Positions 1-11,528 of a stretch of DNA of 64,000 bases are shown here, piece by piece. A model generated the notes under the pieces. That model saw only the letters and a list, made by a program, of their open reading frames with translations. It did no database searches and was not told the origin of the DNA. The stretch covers positions 11,200,847 through 11,264,846 of the forward strand of contig OY294046.1 in assembly GCA_958510825.1 (NCBI GenBank), read 5' to 3'. The stretch is from Brachypterus glaber. Taxonomy: Eukaryota; Arthropoda; Insecta; Coleoptera; Kateretidae. Numbering within the stretch: the first letter of the stretch is position 1; each line of letters starts with the position of its first letter. A program made the translations under genes and the position numbers.

Positions 1-87
1 ATAATTTGTATGCCGTCATTTATGGAAAGCCCCTTGGTAATAATTAATTAAATTCGAGTTTAAAGATACTTTTATCTATGCTATAAC

Positions 88-512
88 AAGTAGTCGGCGT
101 AAACTCAGTTATGACTCATCAACGTTAAAAATAAACACAAAAACATAGGCTTACGGAATAATTTTGTCAAATTATGAGGGAAGTTTTTATAAAGGTCACT
201 AAATCGAAACATTTGACGACTAACTTCTTAAACACCTCGATATTGACTATACATATTAACTACACATATGTATATATATATTGGGGTTTTTCAAAGAAAA
301 AACCAACATTCGATTTTTACCTTTTAAGAATACGATAGTTTTTAATTTTTATTTATTGATAACTTTTTTTCCCACCTTACTCGTTTAAATGGAATCATTA
401 AAAAAATCAAGATAAAAAGAAATAAAAATGTAAATAATTAAAACCTCGCGCCAGCGCTACAGTCGACGCGGTGCCTATGTGAGCACTGGAAATTCGCCGA
501 GGACTGGCTATA
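88..512 (+). repeat. Dispersed repeat R1, copy 1
   Basis: This stretch begins with GTAAACTCAGTTATGACTCA and ends near GGAAATTCGCCGAGGACTGG. It recurs almost unbroken at 4749-5140 in the same orientation, and its first part recurs inverted at 33990-34130. The copies differ by point changes and small indels, so they are old. No coding frame runs through it. Bases 1-87 and 513-703 are AT-rich with nothing recognisable. Confidence 0.75.
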
Positions 513-703
513 ACATCGTTAATTATTTTAAATTTAGATATGATAAAATTTTACAATTTAGTGTGAAAATATACATAAAATATACCTTATAAATTACATC
601 CTTGTAATATTATCTTATTATTTATTGTTATTACGATATTATCACAATATCATATCAAGGTTAAGTGCATATTAATTTTTTTAACATGCATAAATAACTG
701 TAT

Positions 704-806
704 AAAATAGTATATTGTTTTACTAAGAGGAAAAGTGAAGATTTTTTTTACTAGTCTGTAGAATTTACGGACGACGCGAAGCGGAGTCCAGAAACTACTT
801 CGTGTC
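704..806 (+). repeat. Palindrome family A, truncated copy A1
   Basis: The left arm starts AAATAGTATATTGTTTTACT and the head reads GACGACGCGAAGCGGAGTCC. The right arm is lost after AAACTAC. Full copies are at 37138-37276 and 62072-62210. The head is itself a small GC-rich hairpin. No inverted terminus follows here, so this is a broken copy. Confidence 0.7.
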
Positions 807-2029
807 GTCAAAAAAAAACTTAATTCTCGTGCACTAAGAACAAAAGTCGCTTACTCGTTACGAAAACTACTATTAAAACGGAATAGTAAGCGAGCTAGTG
901 CAGAAATAATAGATATTTCTCCACTTGACAGCCTCGTTTTATTCAGATTATGTACCAAACACAATCTTAACCGAGAACTCTTGGTAACAAACCTGTTTTC
1001 CAAATTTTCTAGCTTAAAACACAAGTTTTTCCGAACAGACCGACCAACTGATTTTTTTTTGCTGGGTGCCACCCCCATCACTTTTGAGCCAGAAAAATCC
1101 ACTGTCGAAATAATGGAAGATACTTTTTTTAATTTTTAAGTTAAGTTATTCAGTTTCAGTTGAGAAATTTTCGTTGTTGAGCCACATACTATGCCGCCGG
1201 CATAGCTGCTCGACATATTATTTTTTTCGACATTAAATAGTAAGAAAACGGAAAAAGCCCAACAAGCATTTTGTAGTATTGTTAACACCTAAAGTTCTAT
1301 AAAGGTGTTATAAGGGTAACATAAATACCTAAATTTCTATACAGATGATTTAAATTAGTGTTATAAAAGTCATATAAGGGTGTTGTAAAGGTTACCGTCA
1401 CCGTGATCGGTTACTAAAAGTGTTATAAGGAAGATCTTTTTAGGTTTCGGCAACCTTTATAGAACTTAAATTGTTAGTTGGGTGGCTTTCTCTATTTTTA
1501 AAAATAACAAACAGTACTTTTATATGTAGAGTCTACATCGTAGAACCACATAATGGAGATACATTTATATCCCCTGAGCAAAGTATTTTTAGTTTTAATA
1601 GTGGTCAGTGTTTGTACACACATCGATAAATTCAAATAAAAAGTTTATTTTTAGCTCTCTATAATACATAGTTTGGCAAGGTCAGTATTCTTATTAATTG
1701 TGACTTTCTACAATTTAAATAGAATAGATTAAAATACAAATTAAGTTGAATAAAATTTAACACTTTTGCTTTTGCGTTTTTGCCTAAGACCGTAAAATCT
1801 TTTAGGTATAAACAATTAAATCGGTTAACCGCGGTTATTGTATAAAATATTTGATCAAAGTATTACAAAACTGCAACAAATCTGTTTAAACAACGATTTT
1901 CCGTAAAAAAATCGTTAAATACATATACATATGTATATTTTCTTAATATTATATAGAAAAAATTCGGTTCATTCAGGGAAGGAATGGAAAAGCCCATCCC
2001 AGTGGGATGATCCCACAGTGAGCCAAAAA
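807..2029. other. AT-rich region without a gene
   Basis: No convincing coding region. Positions 1259-1490 contain several spaced copies of GTGTTATAA between CCCAACAA and TTGTTAGTTGGG, which may be a decayed fold-back repeat. Positions 990-1060 resemble the 'resting on CTAGCTTAAA ... GAACAGACCGACC' motif seen again at 2820-2900. The rest is AT-rich spacer. Confidence 0.4.
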
Positions 2030-2690
2030 TAAATACACTGAAAAAAGAGCTTTCCCATTTTACACCTCCGCGCGTAAAATGGATTTTTTATTATTAGATT
2101 TACTTTTAACAACCTTAAAAATATAACAATTTTCACGAAAACTACCCCCCGCCTCTTAGGGGATGCAGTTAGAACTTGTTATTATCAGATTCTCTTTCAG
2201 CAACCTTAAAAACCCCAATACACCAATTTTCAGAAAAACTAACCCCACCCATCAGGAGGTGACATTAGAAAAAATTTATTAAAAGATTCAGTTTTAGCGA
2301 CCTCAAAAACTCCAATATATAAATTTTCAAGATAACTACTCCCTGCCCTTCAGGGGGTGGAGTAAGATTTTTATTGTAATTATCAGATTCACTTTCAGCA
2401 ACCAAAAAAACCCCTTTATACCAATTTTCACGAAAACTAGCCCCCACCCCTCGAGTGGATTTAGAATTTTTTTATTATCAGATTCACTTTCAGCAACCTC
2501 GAACACCCCAATATACCAGTTTTCACGAAAACAACCCCGCACCCCTGAGGGGATGAAATTAGAAAAAAATTATTGTCAGATTCATATTCGCCAACCCCAA
2601 AAACCTCTATATAGCAAAAAAATTATTATTAGGTTCAATTTCAGCAACCTCAAAAGCCCCTATATAGCAATTTTCAAATTTTTCTAAAAA
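2030..2690 (+). repeat. Tandem array of about 95-bp units
   Basis: About seven diverged units follow one another. Each has TTATTATCAGATTCACTTTC, then AGCAACCTCAAAAACCCC, then AATATACCAATTTTCACGAA and a C-rich AACTACCCCCACCCCT stretch with a GGGG mirror. Units at the ends are incomplete. Related single units occur at 3945-4085 and 63045-63170. Short open frames on the minus strand across the array are by-products of the repeat. Confidence 0.8.
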
Positions 2691-2748
2691 AAATGTATTT
2701 TTCCCCATTTGCCCCCCTTGGCGCACCCCAATGTTCACCAAAAACCAT

Positions 2749-2799
2749 CCCGAGCTAGAACTTTTGGTAACATTATGTTAACAAAAGTTCTATCTCGGG
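2749..2799. repeat. Short hairpin
   Basis: A 51-bp near-perfect palindrome: CCCGAGCTAGAACTTTTGGT on the left mirrors AACAAAAGTTCTATCTCGGG on the right, around a TAACATTATGTT centre. It lies between the tandem array and the GACAGACCGATCGACC motif. Confidence 0.7.
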
Positions 2800-2813
2800 T
2801 ATTACCCGTATGT

Positions 2814-3944
2814 CAAATTTCAAGTCTCTAGCTTAAAGCGTTCTTAAGTTATCGTGCCCAAAAGATGTCCCGGACAGACCGATCGACCGACCGACAATTT
2901 TTTTTGCTTGAAATTGATTTATATCGACATAAAACGTCATAAAACGCAAAAATACGCAAAACAAATTAGAAAATTTTTGCACGAATACAAGGCTTTCCGA
3001 AATTTTGAAAATTTTCAAAATGGAAAGCAAAATAAATTGGCAAAACTCCGAATTTTTGTGTACTTATATTTTCGATACCGCTGATTTCGAATATAATATT
3101 GAAAAATCTAAAAAAAAAACATTTTCTGCGCACTAGGGTGGATCATATTTTATTTTATATTTTCGATTTTGCTGAAATTTGGTATGGGTGCTTCATTTAA
3201 GGTCCTTTATATGAATCAGTATCTAAAACTTTTAAAAGTTCAATATAGAGAAAAAGTTAGGGTGGTTCGACTTTTAAGATGTTGTCGCAACTGATCTTAA
3301 TTAAGTTTGATGGTTAAGTTTATATTATTTATCACTAACATCTGTTCACAATTAAGACTCTGAATATGATAACGCTTATACTAAGGTGACCCACCAAAAT
3401 TTTAAATTGAAAATTTTGGAGATCTCACATTCCAAATTTATTCATTGGGGTAAGAGTATCATCCCTATTTTTTTTAGAATTTTAGAATTTTACACACAAG
3501 GATTTTTTTTTTTTTTAACACAGTACGGTATAAAGGGATAGTAAATGGATAACCTCAAAAAAATCAGATTTTTTTCTTTTAAAATGGCGGTGCTGTGCTG
3601 TGCTCTTTTAAGTTTTAAAATTCACTACTGCTTCAATTGGCGAAATGACAGGCACAATATTTTTTTTTATTATCTAAAATAATTGTGCGTATAGCCCAAT
3701 ATATCCCCACATCAAAACTACTATCTTTTTTATTGGTATTAATTTTTTTGAGATATAAATTCGGTTTTTAGTCAATTTAATTTCATTTTTTAAGGTTTTT
3801 TCTCTTTGGATAAAGAAATATTCACACATAAAATCTGTAGTAACTTTTTTATTGCGTATACTAGGTGCCCAGAAAAAAACTTAATTGTCTAAATCCGAAT
3901 TTATCTTTCAAAAAAACTAAAAAAATACACTGCCCAGTAAAAGA
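2814..3944. other. Diverged dispersed repeat and AT-rich spacer
   Basis: Positions 2814-2905 carry a 'TTCTTAAGTTATCGTGCCC ... CGACCGACCGAC' motif seen in variant form at 24540-24600, 27815-27875 and 32400-32490. Positions 3020-3300 look like a diverged relative of the repeat at 5141-5545, with TTCGATACCGCTGATTTCGA and a CTAGGGTGGATCA block. The remainder is AT-rich with no gene seen. Confidence 0.4.
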
Positions 3945-4748
3945 GCTTTCCCATTTTCACCTCTGCGCGTGAAATGAAGAAATGAATTTTTTATTATCAT
4001 ATTCACCTTTAGCAACCTTAAAAATATACTAATTTTCACGAAAACTACCCCCCGCCCCTTACGTGGTGGAGTTTGGACTTTTTAGCTCGTCTCGCAAATG
4101 AGACTCGTCCAGCCAAGACATTCTGTCATTTGCGCTTATCGCAACAAAAACATTAGTTTAAATACGTTTTCTCAGTAAGGTCATTTAATTAAGCAAAAGT
4201 TTAACGAAAAAAATAATATAATAATATATGTACTACTCAAAAAAATTAATTATTTTGAGCCGCAGCTCACGGTAGCTCACAAAATTTTCGGTCAAAGCAT
4301 CTAGAAACTTGAAGCTTTAATATTCTTTTTCTCTATCTCGATACGACAATTTTTCAAAAAACACTAAAAAAACAATTTGTTTCCTTAATTTTTTGGAGTA
4401 GCGTAGCTTTGGTAAATTTATTATAGATAAAACTATTCAAGGTCCTCTAGAAGGACTACCTTATATTCCTTTTATGTAACTAATTGGTGTTATTTAAAAT
4501 TTTGAAGTTCCGTGTTATCGCAGTTCATGCATGACGCAAAGTTGACGTCATTCTCTATTTGATAAAAACAATCTAAAGAATTCGTATTACCTACATGAAA
4601 ATAATTACTATGACTCGTAAAATTATACCTATAACACAGGCCAACAAATTTACAAGTTTTGAAAGTTTATTTGGATCTGACAGCTGATTTTCGGTAATTT
4701 AGCTATGTTGATTTCGGATACACCTTCCGTTTTTGTCCATCACCAGTA
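3945..4748. other. Isolated tandem-family unit, then AT-rich spacer
   Basis: Positions 3945-4085 hold one and a half units of the family arrayed at 2030-2690 (GAGCTTTCCCATTTTCACCT onward). The rest is AT-rich. Positions 4655-4720 (ATCTGACAGCTGATTT ... TATGTTGATTTCG) recur at 9965-10015, so this is another dispersed repeat fragment. Confidence 0.45.
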
Positions 4749-5140
4749 TTCGGCTTAAACTCAGTTATGACTCATCAACGTTGAAAATAAGCACAGAAAC
4801 ATAGGCTTACGGAATAATTTTGCCGAATTATGAGGGAAATTTTTATAAATCGAAACATTTGACGACTAATTTGTTACCCACAACAATATTAACTATACAT
4901 ATTAACTATACATACGTATATATATCGGTGTTTTTCAAAATAAAACGACATTCGATTTTTATCTTTTAAGAATACGAAAGTTTTTAACTTTTATTTGTCG
5001 ATAACTTTTTTCCCACCTTACTCGGAATCATTAAAAAAAATCAAGATAAAAAGAAATAAAAATGTAAATATTTAAAACCTTGCCTCAACGCTAGAGTCGG
5101 CGCGGCGCCTATGCGAGTACTGGAAATTCGCCGAGTACTG
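4749..5140 (+). repeat. Dispersed repeat R1, copy 2
   Basis: Collinear with 88-512 from TAAACTCAGTTATGACTCAT to GGAAATTCGCCGAGTACTG. It runs directly into repeat R3 at 5141, and repeat R3 recurs without R1 at 10428, so the two are separate units that happen to adjoin here. Confidence 0.75.
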
Positions 5141-5545
5141 TCCATCACGTAAGGGTTTTGATCAACCGCACAGTGGGCCAGGAAAAAAAAAACGGAAAAA
5201 ATTCTGAATTTTTGCATACGACTATTTTTGATACCGCATATTTCGAATAAAATAAAGAGAAATAATAAAAAAAATCGCGCCATTAGGGTGGTCCAAAATT
5301 TTATTTTTGTTTCGATTTTTATAAAAATGTGTCAAATGGCTTCTTTTGATTATGCTGATGTAGACCAATGTCCATATCTTAAAAATTCTACACTTCATGT
5401 TAAAGAATGAGATTTTTGGCATGGCTTATAGCTGAAAAAAATTATACGTCATGGAAACAAAAAAAATTACTTGTTTGGCAGTCAGTGGGTCTTAACTAAG
5501 CTAGGAAATAAAAAAACATCCGATCACAAAATCCTTGTTGACCGG
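5141..5545 (+). repeat. Dispersed repeat R3, copy 1
   Basis: Begins near CCGCACAGTGGGCCAGGAAA and includes GCGCCATTAGGGTGGTCCAA and TGTCAAATGGCTTCTTTTGA. A second copy in the same orientation lies at 10428-10825, and a diverged one around 3020-3300. No intact reading frame spans it. Confidence 0.75.
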
Positions 5546-5897
5546 TGTAATTATAGATATTCAAAAAAGATTATTTTAAAATTTAACATGTTCAATGAAT
5601 AAAAAACATTTAATTGTTTATTATTGGTTTTGATAATTAATTGTATAAAATATGATTGGTTTTGCATAAATTTAAAAAAAAAATCTGAACCGGCAATATT
5701 TTTAAATCGCTATACAAAAACTTATAGACAAAAATGATAATTTTTTTTGCACGACATTTAAAATGTTGGAAGGGAGTGAAGGGACGTCAGGTAAAAAGTA
5801 AGTAAGTCACTTTTTTGTAGTTTTTTTTTATTTTTTCCGAAGTCTTGCGTTGGTAAAAAACAAATGAAAACAATTTATTTATTGGGCAGATGTTTTT
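5546..5897. other. AT-rich spacer
   Basis: AT-rich, with runs of A and T. Nothing recognisable was seen. Confidence 0.4.
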
Positions 5898-6583
5898 TTT
5901 AGTCGTAGAACAATGCATGTCCTCCAAACCCCCCGCAACTTTTGAACGAAATGAGATATGAACTTTAAATTTAGAATATGTAAATGACACAAAAAAATTA
6001 TCATTTGACATATTTTATAATTTTTTATTCGGTAAGGTGGCACCAGGGGGGGCAATGGGGAACAATATTTCAAATGGCATCCTAGGTCTTGTGATAAGTC
6101 ATTTTAAAGAGCTTTAAATTATCTATTAATTTTTTAATATTTTTTTTGAAGGTTTTTTTTTTCTTCAAAATTATTCAAATGATTTTAATATTTTGTGCAT
6201 AAATATTGAAAATTTTACATGAAAAAAGTCTTAACATAATAATACACCATGTATTAACTTCTTGGACCTTTTTGCTCAAAATTTCCAAAATTAATTTTTT
6301 AAATACTGAAAATTTCACAATTTTAAAGAAAAAAAATCTTCAAAAATAATATTAAAAAATAAATACTTGCATGGATACATATTAAGCTCTTCAAAATAAC
6401 GTATCACAAGACCTAGGTTGCCATTTAAGATAATGTTCACCATTGCCCCACGGGGCCACTTTACCGAATAAAAAATTGAAAAATATGGCAAATGATAATT
6501 TTTTATTACATATTCTAAATTTAAAGTTTATATCTCATTTTGTTCAAAAGTTACGGGGTGTACCATTTAAAAGAACAACTCTG
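5898..6583. mobile_element. Fold-back element, about 0.7 kb
   Basis: Two arms of about 300 bp are inverted copies: TTATTCGGTAAGGTGGCACC on the left mirrors CCGGGGCCACTTTACCGAATAA-like sequence on the right, and AGGTCTTGTGATAAGTCATT mirrors ACGTATCACAAGACCTAGGT. The right end reads ACAACTCTGTA, like the mariner-type CAG ends elsewhere. There is no coding region. It is best read as a non-autonomous element; the left end is blurred. Confidence 0.65.
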
Positions 6584-6772
6584 TATATTTAAAGCTTTTT
6601 ATTAAATAAGCAAAATGCTAGTTTTAGTATATATAATCAGAATATTTTGGAAAATTGAGTTTTTCATTAAAAATTGTCTAAATTTCGGTGACGTTATTGT
6701 CTAAGTAAGAGTGTCTTAATGTGACTTTTTTTGACAGTAAACGTCACATTTAGGCGCTCTGGCGACAAGGTA

Positions 6773-7358
6773 CAGTGCGTTCGGCTAGACGATTCTTTTA
6801 ACTCTTTACGCTCTTAAAGCCCCTTTTTCCGTTCGGGTAAGTACATATGAAGTAAAAAGTGTCAGGTCTGCATCGTTCGACTAAAAAAAAATTTCACTTG
6901 GAGTTCACTCTCTATGCACAACCTTCCGAGGTTGGACTCGCAGAGCACGTTGCTTCTTCTTCTTCTTCTCCAATGTAATTTATTATAAAAAATAATCTTA
7001 GGTACTGTGTTGTAAATATTTTGCATACATTTTTTGATAAATAATATTCAGTATTGGATTGCAACCCCCTTGGACGGCCGTACGGTCTTAACTTTTTGGT
7101 TTGGACTATAACTCTAGCGACAGCTTTTCTCCTCTCTTCTTTGTTCATTTTAACGCGAGAACAAAAACAAAAATCGTGGTTTGTGGTCGATTCACATAAA
7201 ATGAAAGGTTATGTTTACGTGCACCATAGATAAACTAAATGCACTTTTAGCTCTACTTCGTTCGGGTAGGTCCAATTTGCACCTTAAACTCTGTTCCTGC
7301 CCTGCAAACTCCCTACTCCATTTACTCCGTTCCCGGGGCTTTCTAGCCGAACGCACTG
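6773..7358. mobile_element. hAT-like MITE (candidate)
   Basis: The ends are a 16-bp inverted repeat, CAGTGCGTTCGGCTAG on the left and CTAGCCGAACGCACTG on the right. The subterminal regions are also loosely inverted. No transposase frame is present. CAG-type ends with a total length of 586 bp fit a hAT MITE, but the flanking 8-mers (ACAAGGTA and ATAATAGA) do not match, so the target duplication is not visible. A minus-strand frame at 6912-7148 includes a CTTCTTCTT microsatellite and is not convincing as a gene. Confidence 0.55.
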
Positions 7359-8040
7359 ATAATAGATAAAGATCGCCACCTCCCCTCAATTTACCTAAGG
7401 CTCTAGATCTCTAGACCTTTAAATTTACCCACAGTACGCAGGTCGCCGAATTTTTATTTTCGTTATTAAAGTACCGCAAATTGGAATCTAAACTCAGGAC
7501 GGAGAAGCTCTCATTATTTGTATTTTTTCTTGACATATGTAAGTATACAAATAAATATTTTAGTCACAAGCATACAGAAAAACGTTCTTTATATGCACGA
7601 TGCAAAATTTTCAAAATCTATAATTTTTGTCTGTTTCTTTAAAAGTTAAAAAAGCTTTTGTTTTTTAACCCAGGTTAGATATGAATCCATATAAAACCTG
7701 TTTTTTGGCTTTTGGTTATACCTCATAGATGGCTAAACTATCGCCTTGTCTGTAAACTGCTGTGGTTTGCGAATAAAAAAAAACTAACTTCTTTGATTAT
7801 TTCTACGAAAAACAATAAGAAATAATATTTATTATATATTATATGGTTCATACCGAGACTAATAATAGAAAATAACAACGAGCCACTTATTTAAATTATT
7901 ATTTAGTTGATATTTACAGGGACGTTAGAAATCTGCAAAATTTCTGTAGATCATTTAAAATGGCGAATTTAACGAGGTAATGTGTTATTTATTTATGCTT
8001 GTGAATAAAATTCTGTTCTAACCACATAACAAAAAATGAC
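7359..8040. other. AT-rich spacer
   Basis: No gene or clear repeat was recognised between the MITE and the hairpin at 8050. Confidence 0.35.
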
Positions 8041-8049
8041 ATTTAGGAC

Positions 8050-8102
8050 TCGAGAGATGCTATTTGGCCAAGGCGTAGCCTAGGCCAAATTAGCATCTCT
8101 CT
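8050..8102. repeat. Short hairpin with GC-rich head
   Basis: GAGAGATGCTATTTGGCC mirrors GGCCAAATTAGCATCTCTC around the head AAGGCGTAGCCTA. It lies just outside the fold-back element starting at 8119. Confidence 0.7.
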
Positions 8103-8118
8103 TATTAGGTTAGAAATA

Positions 8119-9303
8119 CACGGTGTATTTGAAATAGCATCGGAAATTTTAACAGATGATTCTACATCATAAAATATGGCAAAAAGTTCCTATAAACATA
8201 TGTCTAAAAATGCATCATAAGGGAGCAACGCCCCTTTGAAAGTGGCTAAAAAATCGGTTTTTATTTAATAACTCAGGAACCCTTTAAGATGTATCAACGA
8301 GGTTTTGCACGTCAACTAATCCTACCAAGGCCCGTTTTTATGTGTTATTTTCATGTACTTATTTTAACCAGGGGTATGCGAAACGGCGGGGGGGGGGGGG
8401 GGGGTTATCAGTTTTTTGTCCCAAGCTTTTTTCTGTGTAACTTTTTTGCAATTTTATTTTTGAAATATGATTCCTCAGGTCAAAATACATAAAAAAGGTA
8501 CTCTTGTTGTAATAATGTAGGATTAACCGTTTTCGAGAAAAATTCATTTGAAGGTGAAATTCCACGGTTCGAGGACGAAAAATTAAATACTAAAATGTTG
8601 AAAACCAAAATTTTAATGATGCAGGGCGAATGTACATTAAAAACTAAGAAAAAAACCTCATATACAGGTACTTCCAAAAATCAATCCTAATGGAGCTATG
8701 GTCTCCTAAATATGCACCATTTTTAAAGGGCTATGGTAGCTTTAAAAGCGTTTTTTCGACCTACATGTATGGAAACTTTCTTTTCTTAGTTTTTGATGTA
8801 GAATAACATTGCATCATTAAAATTTTGGTTTTCGACATTTTAGTATTTAATTTTTCGTCCTCGAACCGTGAAATTTCACCTTCAAATGAACTTTTCTCGA
8901 AAACGGTTAATCCTACAGTATTACAACAAGAGTACCTTTTTTATGTATTTTGACCTGAGGAATCATATTTCAAAAATAAAACTGCAAAAAAGTTACACAG
9001 AAAAAAATTTGGGACAAAAAACTGATAAGGTCCCCCCGTTGCGCACACCCCTGGTTTAAATAAGTACGTAAAAATGACATACAAAGATGGGCCTTATTAG
9101 GATTAATTCACGTGCAAAACCTCGTTAACATATCTCAAAGGGTTCCTGAGTTATTAAATAAAAAACGATTTTTTAGCCAATTTCAAAGGGGCGTAGCTCC
9201 GTTATGACGCATTTTTAGACATATGTTTATAGGAACTTTTTGTCATATTTTATCATGTAGAATCACCTGTTAAAATTTCCTACGCTATTTTAAATACACC
9301 CTG
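8119..9303. mobile_element. Fold-back element K, copy 1
   Basis: A 1,185-bp element that is almost entirely one inverted repeat. Ends read CACGGTGTATTTGAAATAGC and ...TTTAAATACACCCTG, flanked on both sides by TA, the target of Tc1/mariner elements. The two arms share AAGGGAGCTACGCCCCTTTG-type and TGACCTGAGGAATCATATTT blocks. A long G run (8389-8405) lies in the left arm. The same element is at 31089-32262. It encodes no transposase. Frames within it (8289-8492, 8868-9059) are on mirrored arms and are not genes. Confidence 0.85.
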
Positions 9304-9439
9304 TATACTATTTTTTCATGTGCCCTTTACAGTTTTTTATATCAAAACTATAGAATCATATCCAATTTACCCAAACATGAGTGTTTTAGAACAGATACCG
9401 CCTGGTCTATACGTAAATGGCCTCTAATACTTAAGGCCT

Positions 9440-9545
9440 AAGCTTACATAAAAACATAAAACATAAGAATGCGATGCCGTGTTTGGCTTACAAGATACAC
9501 GGCATCGCATTGTTATGTAATATGTTGTTATGCGAGCCTGTGGAT
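9440..9545. repeat. Hairpin family G, copy 1
   Basis: AAGAATGCGATGCCGTGT mirrors ACACGGCATCGCATTGTTAT, and the outer parts TAAGCTTACATAAAAACAT and TGTTGTTATGCGAGCCTGTG pair loosely. The head TTGGCTTACAAGAT is shared with the second copy at 57246-57402. The latter carries GGCCTATCCAGAAGCTTGCA and TGTGGATATGCCC ends, so G is a small palindromic repeat family. Confidence 0.7.
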
Positions 9546-9739
9546 ATGCCCTTACTCTTCTTTTATATAAAAACCAAGAGTACAAAAAAATATTAAATAG
9601 CTAATTTCAAAATTTATTTAATTTAGTTTTATAAATAAATATCCGCTGGTACAGACTGGTGCTCATATCGATTTTTATTCGTTGAAATCTTACGACCCTG
9701 GTAGAAATTACTAAAATACAACTTCACGCAACGTTGTGT

Positions 9740-9920
9740 TTTGCTATAATTTTCAGTGATTTTTAACGTTATACAGTAACGTTGAAATCAAAAATATTTT
9801 AAAATTAGATTTTAACGTTACATGTCAACGTTAAAATAAAAAATATTCTAACATTAAATTTTCACAAATGTTAAAATACAACGTTGTGCAACGTTAGAGT
9901 ATAACGTTAGTGTCTCACGT
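9740..9920 (+). repeat. Short tandem repeat with AACGTTA blocks
   Basis: Two to three units of about 48 bp, each with a (T)TAACGTTA...AACGTTGAAAT block followed by AAAATATT. Further AACGTT motifs continue to 9920. No function can be assigned. Confidence 0.5.
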
Positions 9921-10228
9921 TGTGAAGCGGAACATTTATACATTGTGACTTTTCTTGGAAGTTGATTTTGATCTGACAGCTGATTTGGGGTAATTTTGTT
10001 ATGTTGATTTCGAGAATACAATTTATATATATGTAGTATGCTGTACTGATAAGTGAAAATACCTTACCCATACGATGTTTTTTTACCCCTCTTTTCTCTA
10101 ATCTAAAATCGTGCTTATTGTTTGCTTTTTAATTTATAAAATATAATTCATTTGTGGATTAATACGTTATAATTAAGAGGTATGTGTATTAAATATAAAT
10201 TATATTTTCTCCCTAAATATCAATTCGT

Positions 10229-10391
10229 GATACTAGGTTAGGTACCGGTGCTTTTTTTTTAAATTTTACTCATATTAATCCCAATTTTTGGAAAATGCAA
10301 CTCCTGCTAAAGCAGTCGTTGCATTTTCGTCATTGGGATTAATATTCGTAAAATTTATGTAAAAAAACACCGATACCTAACCTAGTATCAC
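10229..10391. repeat. Long hairpin, 163 bp
   Basis: TGATACTAGGTTAGGTACCG mirrors CGATACCTAACCTAGTATCA, and the inner arms ATATTAATCCCAATTTTTGG and CATTGGGATTAATATTCG also pair. The head GCAACTCCTGCTAAAGCAGTCGTTGC is a smaller hairpin. It is a MITE-like palindrome with no coding capacity. Confidence 0.75.
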
Positions 10392-10427
10392 TTATGATAT
10401 TACCTCTGAAAATAACTTCCGTTTTTG

Positions 10428-10825
10428 TCCATCACGTTTTGAAAAACCGCACAGTGGGCCAGGAAAAAAAAACAAGGACAAAACTTTTTTTGATACCGCT
10501 GATTTTTGAATAAAATAACGAAATATTCAAAAACAATTTTCCGCGCCATTAGGGTGGTCCAAAATTTTATTTTTGTTTCGATTTTTCTAAAAATGTGTCA
10601 AATGGCTTCTTTTGATTATTTTGATGTACACCAAAGTCCAAAACAATGTCCATAACTTAAAAATTCTACACTTCATGCTAATGAATAAGATTTTTGGCAC
10701 GGCTCATAGCTAAAAAAAATTATACGTGATGAAAACAAAAAAATGCTTGTTTGGCAGTCAGTGAGTCTTAACTAAGCCAGAAAATAAAAAAAAAACATCC
10801 ACAAAAACCTTGTTGGCCTGTGTAA
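10428..10825 (+). repeat. Dispersed repeat R3, copy 2
   Basis: Collinear with 5141-5545, including CGCGCCATTAGGGTGGTCCA and TTGTTTGGCAGTCAGTGAGT. It begins right after the short phrase CTTCCGTTTTTGTCCATCAC, also present near 4720-4740. Confidence 0.75.
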
Positions 10826-11528
10826 TATTAAAAAATGTTTTATCCAATACATACAGATAATGAGACAATTACCAGCTTTATTTTAAATAGATAAACTCAA
10901 TAATAACCCCCGCGTGGCTTTTACTTTATTGAGTGGATAATTATTTATTTTACCCACTCAAATGTCACTTGTCAAATTATTTTCTTTATTTATTAAAACC
11001 GAGGTTAATTTTCTCATGGGCAATATCTTTCTTTACCCACTAGTACCATAAATAATTATTACTAACGCAAGATTTTTTGAGTTCAAGGAAAGTCTATCAC
11101 TAATGGGGAAATAAAAACGGTGCAGTTTAAATAAATATGGCGAAATCATATGTTCGAATCATGTTTTATTTTAATATTATCGCTGTTAATAGTTTCACTT
11201 CTCTAGTAACATGTTGAAGTAAATAATTGACGAAATTGTTAATGATAACATGTATTATGTAGTATTTATAATTGTATTTTTACATGTTCACAGTTTTATG
11301 AAAAATTTAAAAATCTAGAAAACACATAATTTACTGACTTTTATTAAGAGATAAGAAATAGTAAATATTCCATAACTTAATAAAATTAATAATAAATTAA
11401 ATATTTCTATTTTATTTCAATCAGTAAAACGAGATAACAAATATAAATAAAAATCGCATCATAGACAGACAATTTATAAATGTGAATGAACATTATTTAT
11501 GCATTTACAAGTCATAAATATACATATG
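10826..11528. other. AT-rich spacer
   Basis: AT-rich. A weak inverted pair is present around TTTATTGAGTGGATAATTAT (10933) and nearby sequence. No gene was recognised. Confidence 0.35.

Noticed and set aside
6775..6860. A promoter or first exon ending at CGTTCGG|GTAAGTAC
   Set aside because: The same CGTTCGGGTA phrase recurs at 7259 and the region lies inside a MITE with inverted ends.
6773..7358. A confirmed 8-bp target duplication for the CAGTGCGTTCGG element
   Set aside because: The flanking 8-mers differ, so only the terminal repeat supports the hAT call.
8389..8405. A G-quadruplex regulatory site
   Set aside because: It is a homopolymer G run inside one arm of a mobile element, shorter in the sister copy, and probably slippage.
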